DNA of 64,000 nucleotides from assembly GCF_041679265.1 (NCBI RefSeq), contig NZ_JBGFSM010000016.1, positions 35,581 through 99,580 of the forward strand, in the 5' to 3' direction. Positions within the stretch are counted from its first letter, which is position 1. Every line of letters starts with the position of its first letter. Positions 44,196-53,200 of this stretch are shown here, piece by piece. Both the position numbers and the translations under genes were made by a program. The stretch comes from Autumnicola sp041679265 (lineage in GTDB: Bacteria; Bacteroidota; Bacteroidia; Flavobacteriales; Flavobacteriaceae). Below the pieces are notes generated by a model. The model was not told the origin of the DNA, did no database searches, and saw only the letters and a list, made by a program, of their open reading frames with translations.

Positions 44196-44576
44196 ATGAA
44201 AATGAAAGTCAAATCAACCCAATCCCGCCGCTTTCAAATGAAGATCGGATTCAGGAAGTGGTGGGATTATTTAAAACAAAGTCTTATGCCAGCAAGTATT
44301 ATCACCACGGATGATCTTCGGGAGTTTAAAACGGAACTGCTCGAAGAAATTAAAAGTTTATTGGACCAACAATCCTCCGGAACCTTAAAACAATATTTTA
44401 AATCTTCGGATGTGATGGAGTTTCTGCAGATCAGTCCCGGTACCCTTCAAAACTTACGTACCAACGGCACCCTGCCTTATACTAAAATTGGCGGTATTAT
44501 CTATTACGAGGCTGCTGATGTTCAAAAAGCCATGGACCAACACCGCACCCACCACAATTCAGGTTTTCGCAAATGA
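44196..44576 (+). CDS. Excisionase-like helix-turn-helix protein
   Basis: A 126-residue protein; starts at 44202, 44235 or 44286 are also possible because the first 30 residues are basic and variable. The conserved part is MPASIITTDDLREFKTELLEEIKSLL followed by a MerR/AlpA-like HTH: KQYFKSSDVMEFLQISPGTLQNLRTNGTLPYTKIGGIIYYE. Small proteins of this type accompany rteC and control excision or transfer in Bacteroidota elements. It overlaps the next gene by 4 bases (ATGA). Confidence 0.85.
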   Translation: MKMKVKSTQSRRFQMKIGFRKWWDYLKQSLMPASIITTDDLREFKTELLEEIKSLLDQQSSGTLKQYFKSSDVMEFLQISPGTLQNLRTNGTLPYTKIGGIIYYEAADVQKAMDQHRTHHNSGFRK

Positions 44577-45304
44577 ATTATATCCGTCAGCTTAATGCCG
44601 CCTTCGAGCTATTTTATTCAGATGATCGCTTGAATCCTAATCATATCAGCCTTTATATGGCGCTGTTCCAGGAATGGAACAGCAGCCGTTTTGCCGATAC
44701 GTTTTTTATTAACCGCAGGGAAATGATGAATGCGGCGAAGATTGGTTCTAAAACCAGTTATCACCGGTGTGTGAGGGATCTTGACCAGTGGAAATACCTT
44801 GCCTATTTTCCTTCCAATAATCCCTTTAAGGGAAGTAAGATCAGGATGACCATATTTGAGACAGCTGATGAACCGGTTGGGTGGCACTACCGTCCCGGAG
44901 CAGGACAGCTTGAGGTATGCAGGAATCCCATAGAGGGACAACCTGCGGACAGCTACCGTCCCAGGGAAAGACAGCTGGTGGTACCTTCTATAAACAATAC
45001 TAAACAGGAAAACTTTATTAAGGGTAAACGGCCCGCACATCAAAAAGAAGTTATTGAATTTTTTAAAAATCGTTCCTGCGAAAAACAGGAAGCACTAACT
45101 TTTTTTAATCACTACCAGGCCGTTGGATGGAAGATGGGTAATGGAAGTGAAATTCTGGACTGGTACAGTGCCGCTGAAAAATGGATTCTCAATCTTCAAA
45201 ACAGGAGAAAGAATGAACAAGTGTCCCGCTGGGGGACAAGTAGTAGATCCCATTGGGATCACCTTAGAACTACAAAAAACAAAAATTATGACGAACCCCT
45301 CTAA
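44573..45304 (+). CDS. Element-associated protein, possible replication initiator-like
   Basis: A 243-residue protein with a winged-helix-like N-terminus (HISLYMALFQEWNSSRF, REMMNAAKIGSKTSYHRCVRDLDQWKYLAYFPS), typical of a conserved family found between the HTH and ATPase genes of Bacteroidota mobile elements. The C-terminal part (EVIEFFKNRSCEKQEALTFFNHYQAVGWKMGNG...WILNLQ) resembles a primosomal DnaD/DnaT-like tail. With the downstream DnaC-like ATPase it may load a helicase on the excised element. That role is inferred. Confidence 0.65.
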   Translation: MNYIRQLNAAFELFYSDDRLNPNHISLYMALFQEWNSSRFADTFFINRREMMNAAKIGSKTSYHRCVRDLDQWKYLAYFPSNNPFKGSKIRMTIFETADEPVGWHYRPGAGQLEVCRNPIEGQPADSYRPRERQLVVPSINNTKQENFIKGKRPAHQKEVIEFFKNRSCEKQEALTFFNHYQAVGWKMGNGSEILDWYSAAEKWILNLQNRRKNEQVSRWGTSSRSHWDHLRTTKNKNYDEPL

Positions 45305-45950
45305 AATAATTGAAGGTGGAGTGGAATATTCCCTGGGTGACTTTGATGGTACTACCGTCCACTACGATTTTAACAGAATCCTGATCTACCTTGATGCCAA
45401 GGGCAAATTATTATTTGGGAATCATTTTAAAATATATAAAGCGGATCGGCCTGTTTTGCGCAAGCTTTGTGCTTATAAGATCCGTGATGCCCATACCTGC
45501 AAAAAATATGGAATCGACCCGGAAAAAGGACTGTTGATAAACGGTCCGGTAGGCTGCGGAAAAACTAGCCTGATGAAACTCCTGCCTCACCTGTTTCCCG
45601 ACAGGCGCCACTATGAAATGATTCCCAGCCGAAACGTGGTGTTCAGTTTTAACCATATCGGATATAAAACCATTGAAGATTATGGCAATAGTGGATATTT
45701 CTGTTTTGACGATCTGGGCGCGGAACCCATCGGCAGCCATTACGGCAAAGATTGTAATGTGCTTGGGGAGGTACTTCTTTCACGCTATGAATTGTACCTG
45801 GCCAGTAAAGGAAGAATTAAGACACATGCGACTACCAACCTTAATGCAAAAGAACTGGAAGAGCGTTATGGCGAAAGGGTGCGCAGCAGGATGCGGGAAT
45901 TATTTAACCTGGTTGGCTTTCCAAAACAGGCTGTAGATAAAAGAATATGA
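45288..45950 (+). CDS. DnaC/IstB-like AAA+ ATPase of the mobile element
   Basis: A 220-residue P-loop ATPase from the ATG at 45288 (MTNPSKIIEGGVEYSLGDFDG), overlapping the upstream gene by 17 bases; longer upstream starts in the same frame would lie inside that gene. Walker A is NGPVGCGKTSLMKL (about 84-97), Walker B is CFDDLGAEP (about 139-147). The sensor and Arg finger region reads HATTNLNAKELEERYGERVRSRMRELFN. The pattern fits helicase-loader or IstB-type ATPases. It is the last gene of the rteC-HTH module, followed by two hairpins. Confidence 0.85.
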   Translation: MTNPSKIIEGGVEYSLGDFDGTTVHYDFNRILIYLDAKGKLLFGNHFKIYKADRPVLRKLCAYKIRDAHTCKKYGIDPEKGLLINGPVGCGKTSLMKLLPHLFPDRRHYEMIPSRNVVFSFNHIGYKTIEDYGNSGYFCFDDLGAEPIGSHYGKDCNVLGEVLLSRYELYLASKGRIKTHATTNLNAKELEERYGERVRSRMRELFNLVGFPKQAVDKRI

Positions 45951-46192
45951 TTTTCAATATGTATTTTTTGGCTACAGAATTTACTGTTCATGCAGCCCTC
46001 AGGATATAAGGATTTTCCAGGTGCACCAGATAATAGAGAAGAATGGCTTGTTAATAGTAGAATTTTTACCGGCAGCTGTTTTTAAAGGGAATTAAATCTT
46101 ATTGATGAAAAGGGGGATTTTCCCCCTGTTTTGCTATCCCTTTAAAGTTTAGTTTTGCCGCAGAATTTAATTAGTCTATCTAAAATGACCTT

Positions 46193-46226
46193 AAAGGGTG
46201 GCAGTTGGGGAATGCCACCCTTTTTT
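46193..46226 (+). terminator. Rho-independent terminator
   Basis: AAAGGGTGGCA (46193-46203) pairs with TGCCACCCTTT (46213-46223) around a 9-base loop, followed by more T. It should end the rteC/ATPase transcripts. Confidence 0.85.
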
Positions 46227-46253
46227 AATTTCTGTTAGCCTATTCCATAAAAA

Positions 46254-46277
46254 AGCCCCTTCATAACTGAAGAGGCT
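46254..46277 (-). terminator. Terminator of the beta-barrel/T9SS transcript
   Basis: On the minus strand AGCCTCTTCA pairs with TGAAGGGGCT (one G-T pair) across a 4-base loop and is followed by TTTTTT. It lies 27 bases past the stop of the outer-membrane beta-barrel gene. Confidence 0.85.
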
Positions 46278-46304
46278 GATTTAGTTTAAAATTATTTCCC
46301 CAGT

Positions 46305-47195
46305 TTAGAACCGGAAGCCGTACCTGATTTTAAGTCCGAAAGCCAGGGTTTTTACTTCATCTACATATGCCGTGGATGCTGTATTACTTGCTGAAGTAAG
46401 CAGGCTGTTATTTGTAAAGTTCATGGGATCTTCGGCATTATAAGCAATAATGTCTAGCCCGTCTTTTTCAGGCTTTATGTCCTTTAACCCATAGTCTACA
46501 AACACGCCCATGTAGAGCGCCTGGTCATTTTCCAGCATGAATTTCACCCCTGTTTCCAGGTTAAGGATCAAATTGGTTTGAAGCCCAAGGTCAGACTTTG
46601 AAGTATTAAGAGCCCCAAAATCCCCGAACCCGGCGAACATCGGCTCGCGGAGCTCCGCATCATACTGCTCATAATACCCGCTGGTGGTCAGCGAAGAAGC
46701 CTCTGTTTCATATTCCGATTTAAGCACAAAACCTATCTTTGCACCTGCCGCGGCATAAAACCGGGCAATGTCCCCGGTTTCAAACTGAACTTTTAAAGGC
46801 ACATTCAGGAAATACGCGTACTGGTTTTCCCCGAAATTTTCCACGCGGTACCTAAACTCAAATTCCTCTCCTTCTGAATCTACCGTGGTATAAGTATCTT
46901 CTAAAGAGGAAAGGTAAGCCGAACCTTCTATGTACTGAAGCCCGACACCTGTGCCGATGCTCCAGTTTTCAGAAAGATAATAGGAATAACCTGCTCCAAA
47001 ACCAAAGCCGTTTTCTATGTCATTTTTATCCTGCAGCACTTCATAATCAAGTTTTGAAAATGCCCCCTCCAGGTAAAAAGACACTTCATTTTTAGACTGG
47101 CCATAGGAGTTCCCCATGGCAGCGCAAACCAGCATAGGCAGTAACAGCTTCAAAATTGATTTGCCTCGGTAAGTATTTTTATAATTGAATTTCAT
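46305..47195 (-). CDS. Outer-membrane beta-barrel protein
   Basis: A 296-residue protein with a signal peptide (ILKLLLPMLVCAAMGNSYGQ, cleavage about residue 33). Alternating amphipathic strands typical of the OMP beta-barrel (OmpA-like/porin family) follow: EVSFYLEGAFSKL, FGFGAGYSYYLSENWSIGTGVGLQYIEGS, YAYFLNVPLKVQFE, ending AFGLKIRYGFRF with the terminal Phe. It lies 41 bases downstream of the giant T9SS protein gene on the same strand. This pairing (surface adhesin plus small barrel) suggests the barrel anchors or assists the giant protein, somewhat like PorP/SprF partners. That is inference. Confidence 0.85.
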   Translation of the reverse strand: MKFNYKNTYRGKSILKLLLPMLVCAAMGNSYGQSKNEVSFYLEGAFSKLDYEVLQDKNDIENGFGFGAGYSYYLSENWSIGTGVGLQYIEGSAYLSSLEDTYTTVDSEGEEFEFRYRVENFGENQYAYFLNVPLKVQFETGDIARFYAAAGAKIGFVLKSEYETEASSLTTSGYYEQYDAELREPMFAGFGDFGALNTSKSDLGLQTNLILNLETGVKFMLENDQALYMGVFVDYGLKDIKPEKDGLDIIAYNAEDPMNFTNNSLLTSASNTASTAYVDEVKTLAFGLKIRYGFRF

Positions 47196-47236
47196 TAGAT
47201 TTTATTTGATGATTTAGGATTAATGCAATCGTTCCA

Positions 47237-50200
47237 TTAGCGAACAATAAATTTTAGGGATTTATTGCGTTTGCTTGTTTTTATGCTAAGGATATAAACG
47301 CCTACCTGAATATTATATGGCAATTCGATGGTGGTTGTTTTCCTGTTGGAACTCATCCTTTTTAGAAGTGCTCCATTCAGGTTATGTATGGAAAGCTGCA
47401 TGGTAGCCAGTTCTTCTTTTGGGAAATCGGCAAACAACTCTAAAGATTCTCCGGCATTTACCGGGTTTGGAGACAGCATCACGTTGAAGGAACTTCTAAG
47501 TTGAACCGTGGTATCACAGGTTCTTAATATTTCTCCGTCTTCTGTAGTCATTTCCACATAGTAACTGCTCTCGGTATCTAATTGATCACTTAAATTATCA
47601 CCTTCAGAGAAATACTGCCCGGTTCCGATAAGGGCTCCGTTTTTGTACCATCTAAAGCTTTCAAACTTATACCCCCCGTTGGTTGCGGGATTGTTGTTTA
47701 CCAGCAATACATTATTGAACTTCTGCACCACGATATCCTCAAAATTAAAGGTTTTTTCAACTTTGATATGGTAGGTCCTGCTGGCATTTCCATCTCCTGA
47801 AGTCACCATTATGGTTTCATCGTAAATCCCGGGAACAGGTGTTTCGATCGTAAACATTGCTGCATGATCTGCGGAAGAACCCCTGTTTGGTTCCAGCTGG
47901 ATCTGCACCTGGTCTTCACCACTGCCACAGCCAATCAGGTAATAGATTTCTGCGGAAGGATTGGAGTAGGAGGTACCGTTGATCACCACCTTGTCCAGCC
48001 TTGCAGTACTGTTTAGGATGTTCAGTGTCCTGATAACAGGAGTTGCAGCTTCATAATTCTGATTTCCTTCCTGCATGGCGGTAATACTTATTTGACCTGC
48101 CGCAAGAAGTCTTACAAATCCACGCTCGCTTACCGTAGCTGCAGGTTCGTCATCCTCAGAAGTGTAAGAATAGGTCACCGGCAATCCGGAAGAGGAAGTG
48201 GCTTGCAGCACAAAGTTATCATCAATAACATTTCTATCCGAAAGCTCCTCAAAAGTGATACTCTGCGGAGCTTTGTTGATAATCAGCTCTGCAGTAAGCA
48301 CTTTATCGGAATAATTCTCCAGGCTGACGATAGCGGTAACCGTATAAGTTCCCGCATTTGTTTTCCCATTGTTGCTGTAGCTTACGGTTGCACCTTCAGG
48401 CAGGCCGGTTACAATAAGGCTGTGTGGCTGGCCATCGTAAGTAAAAGTAGCACCCTCAAAACTTAGCCCTTCAATTTCTATCGGCTCGATTACCAGGGAA
48501 ACTTCTTTTGAAGCGGACAGGTAGTTCTCTGTTTCTTCGGAAGAAATTTTGACCTCATATATTCCTGCGTTGGTAAACCCTTGTGCAGGAGCATAGGTCA
48601 ATGCAGATTCCTCATGGTTCAGTTTAGCTGAAACATTTTTAATCGTTCCATCGTAGGTAAAGGTCTGAACAGCTTCGGCAGTGATCACCGCTTCGGCTTT
48701 GTTGATGGTAAGATCAGCAGTCAGTACTTTATCATTATAGTTTTCCTGGCTTACCGTTGCAGTCACTTTATAAGTACCTGCATTAATTTGCTCATTATCG
48801 GCATATTTTACGGTTGCTCCTTCTGGAAGATTTTCCACAAAAATGCTATGCGTTGTATTATCATAGACAAAACTGGCATCGGCAAAAGTCACTCCTTCAA
48901 TTTCGGCATTTTCGATTTCCAGCGAAACATTTTTGGAAGCCGACAAATAGTTCTCTGTTTCTTCCGCGGAAATTGTTACAGGGTAAGTTCCTGCTGCGGT
49001 ATAACCTTGCTGCGGACTATAGCTCAACACAGTTTCTGAATGATTCAGCTTAGCCGAAACATTTTTTACCGTACCGTCATAAGTGAAAGTCTGGGTAGCC
49101 TCCGCAGTGATTACGGCTTCGGCTTTTTTGATAATAAGATCTGCAGTCAGTACTTTATCATTAAAATTCTCCTGACTTACCGTGGCGGTTACTTTATAAG
49201 TTCCTGCATTGATTTTGCCATTATTGTCATACGTTACAGAAGCACCTTCAGGAAGACCAGTTACATAAATACCGTGCGCTGTCCCGTCATAGACTAAGCT
49301 TTCATCTGCAAAAGTTACTCCTTCAATATCGGCATTTTCGATCACAAGGCTGACTTCTTTGGAAGCAGACAGATAATTTGCTGTTTCTTCAGCAGAAATT
49401 GCAATTGGATAAGTTCCTGCTTCAGTATAGCCTTGTGCAGGAGAATAGATCAAGGCCGTCTCTGAATGATTCAGCTTTGCTGAAACATTTTTAACCGTAC
49501 CGTCATAAGTGAAAGTATGTGTGGCATCTGCAGTGATTACGGCTTCAGCTTTTTTGATAGTAAGATTTGCATTAAGCTCCAGGTCATTATAATTCTCCTG
49601 GCTTACCGTTGCAGTCACTTTATAAGTTCCCGCATTGATTTGCCCGTTATTATCATATGTTACAGAAGCTCCTTCAGGAAGGTTCTTTACAAAAATGCTG
49701 TGGGTGGTGCCGTCATAGATGAAAGTGTCATCTTCAAAAACAACTCCTTCAATTTCGGCATTTTCAATCACCAGGCTGACTTCTTTAGAAGTAGCCAGAT
49801 AATTTGCTGTTTCTTCAGCAGAAACTACAATTGGATAAGTTCCTGCTGCGGTATGACCTTGCTGCGGACTATAGCTTAAGTCGGTTTCTATATGATTTAG
49901 CTCGGCTGAAACATTTTTAACCATTCCGTCATAAGTAAAGGTCTGAGTGGCATCGGCAGTGATTACCGCTTCGGCTTTGTTGATGATAAGATTTGCAGTC
50001 AGTATCTCATCATTATAATTCTCCTGGCTAACCGTTGCGGTCACTTTATAAGTTCCCGCATTAATCTGGTCGTTGTTTTCATACTTTACGGCAGCACCTT
50101 CAGGAAGGTTTTTCACAAAAATAGTGTGAGTTGTCCCGTCATAAACAAAACTGTCATCGATAAAAGTTACTCCTTCAATTTCGGCATTTTTGATTTCCAG

Positions 50201-53200
50201 CGAAACATTTTTGGAAGCCGACAAATAGTTATCGGTTTCTTCCGCGGAAATTGTTACAGGATATGTACCGGCTGCAGTATATCCTTGCTGCGGACTGAAA
50301 GTCAGCTGCGCCTCCTCATGATTTAGTATAGCCGAAACATTTTGAACCGTTCCATCATAGGTGAAAGTCTGGGTAGCATCTGCAGTAATTATCGCTTCGG
50401 CTTTTTTGATGACAAGATCTGCATTAAGCTCTAGGTTATTATAGTTTTCCTGGCTTACCGTTGCACTAACTTTATAATTACCGGCGTTAATTTGCCCATT
50501 ATCGGCATATTTTACTGTAGCACCTTCAGGAAGATTTTCCACAAAAATGCTGTGCGTTGTCCCGTCATAGGTGAAAGTGTCATCTTCAAAAACAACTCCT
50601 TCAATTTCGGCATTTTCGATTTCTAAAGAGACATTTTTGGAAGCTGATAAATAGTTATCGGTTTCTTCCGCAGAAATTACAATTGGATAAGTTCCTGCTT
50701 CAGTATAGCCTTGTGCAGGAGAATATGTCAATGCAGTTTCCTCATGATTTAGTTTAGCTGAAACATTTTTAACCGTACCATCATAGGTGAAGGTCTGCGT
50801 TGCATCGGCAGTAATTACCGCTTCAGCTTTGTTGATCACAAGATTTGCAGTCAGCACTTTATCATTATAGTTTTCCTGGCTGATCGTTGCAGTTACTTTA
50901 TAAGTTCCCGCATTAATCTGGTCCTTGTTTTCATACTTTACAGCAGCACCTTCAGGAAGTCCTGTTACGTCTAAACTATGAACTTCACCATTATAAGTAA
51001 AAGTTTCATTTTCAAAAGCCACTCCTGTAATTTCTGCATTTTCAATTTTCAGGGAAACTTCTTTTGAAGCCGATAAATAATTATCGGTTTCTTCCGCAGA
51101 AATAGTTACATCATGTGTTCCTACATTGGTAAATCCTTGTGCCGGAGTGTAAACCAGTTTAGTTTCCTCATGGTTTAGTTCGGCTGAAACATTTTTAACC
51201 GTACCATCATAGGTGAAGGTCTGCGTTGCATCGGCAGTAATTACCGCTTCAGCTTTTTTGATGACAAGGTTAGCAGTCAGAACTTTATCATTATAGTTTT
51301 CCTGGCTTACCGTTGCACTAACTTTATAATTACCGGCGTTATTTTGCCCATTATCGGCATATTTTACGGTAGCTCCTTCCGGAAGGTTTTCCACAAAAAT
51401 GCTGTGCGTTGTCCCGTCATAGGTGAAAGTGCCATCTTCAAAAACAACTCCTTCAATTTCGGCATTTTTGATTTCTAAAGAGACATTTTTGGAAGCCGAC
51501 AAGTAATTATCGGTTTCTTCTGCGGAAATTGTTACCGGGTAAGTTCCTGCTGCGGTATATCCCTGTTGCGGACTGTAGCTTAAATCACTTTCTGAATGAT
51601 TCAGCTTAGCCGAAACATTTTTTACCGTACCGTCATAAGTAAAGGTCTGAACAGCTTCGGCAGTGATTACGGCTTCGGCTTTTTTTATAATAAGATCTGC
51701 AGTCAGTACTTTATCATTAAAATTCTCCTGACTTACCGTGGCGGTTACTTTATAAGTTCCTGCGTTAACTTGACCATTGTTGTCATACTTTACAGCAGCA
51801 CCTTCAGGAAGGTTTTTCACAAAAATGCTATGCGTTGTCCCGTCATAGATGAAACTGTCGTCTGCAAAAGTTAATCCTTCAATTTCGGCATTTTTGATTT
51901 CCAAAGAGACATTTTTGGAAGCCGACAAGTAATTATCGGTTTCTTCTGCGGAAATTGTTACCGGATAAGTTCCTGCTGCGGTGTATCCCTGTTGCGGACG
52001 GTAGCTTAAATCACTTTCTGAATGGTTCAGCTTAGCTGAAACATTTTTAATCATTCCATCATAAGTAAAGGTCTGCACGGCTTCGGCAGTGATCACCGCT
52101 TCAGCTTTGTTGATGAGAAGATTAGCAGTCAATACTTTATCATTGTAGTTTTCCTGACTTACCGTGGCAGTCACTTTATAAGTACCTGCATTGGTCTTGT
52201 CATTGTTCTCATACTTCACTTTAGCACCTTCAGGAAGGTTTTTCACAAAAATGCTGTGCGTTGTCCCGTCGTAGACAAAACTGTCATCTGCAAAAACAAC
52301 TCCTTCAATTTCGGCTTTTTCGATCACCAGGTCAACATCTTTGGAAGCTGACAGGTAATTGTCGGTTTCTTCAGCATTAATGGTGATTGGATAAGTTCCT
52401 GCTGGGATATAACCTTGCTTCAGACTATAGGTCAACGCAGTTTCTGAATGGTTCAATTTCGCTGAAACATTTTTAACCGTTCCGTCATAAGTAAAGTTCT
52501 GCACAGCATCGGCTGTGATTATTGCTTCGGCTTTGTTGATAGTGAAATCTGCACTTTTATAAGTGAGTTTATAGTTGCTGCTTAAGGAAAGGATGCCTTG
52601 CTCAATAACATAAGTACCTGCATCTTCACCTGCAACTCGAGTGAGACCTCCAGTCAATTTATCTGTTCCGATTAAAGCGCCGGATGTGATTTGGTAGGTG
52701 AGATTAGGATCCTCCTCTCCATATTTTTTTGACTTTGCATCTGCCGTAACGGTAATTGCTACTTCACTCACAGTCAAAACTTGTGTTACAGGGGTAGCCT
52801 CAAAATGGGTCTCATCTCCTTCCTGTGTGGCTGTGATTTGTGTAACTCCCGCTTTAAGAATAGTAGCCTGATTACCAGAGATGGAGACTACAGTCGGATC
52901 TTTAGCTGTGTAGGTCACCGTTAGGCCCTGATCGCTTTTTTCATCTCCAAGGATAAATTTATCATCTCCATAGGTCTTTGAAGAAATTTCTGGGAAATTG
53001 ATGGTTTGATCTAACTTAGTTGTAGTGAAAGTCCATACATCGCTGCTCGCATCTATTGCTTCAGTACTGTTTTCATGCTCATCCTTAACAAAACCACTAC
53101 TAATTCCCACTGAAAGGGTTGCATTTGCAGGAAGGTCTTCCTCAATTTTTAGGGATAAGGTCAATTGATCTTCAGAAATGGTAAATTTTTCCCGGTCTTC

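Larger units (their letters stand above)
45951..46304. other. Intergenic region rich in terminators
   Basis: A 354-base gap between convergent genes. It holds a weak GGGGGA/TCCCCC hairpin (46112-46126), the strong plus-strand terminator at 46193-46226 and the minus-strand terminator at 46254-46277. No gene is seen. Confidence 0.7.

Noticed and set aside
48092..51874. Several plus-strand open frames of 60-124 codons opposite the giant gene
   Set aside because: They recur with the same period as the minus-strand repeats and have no protein-like features. They are shadows of the repeat coding sequence.
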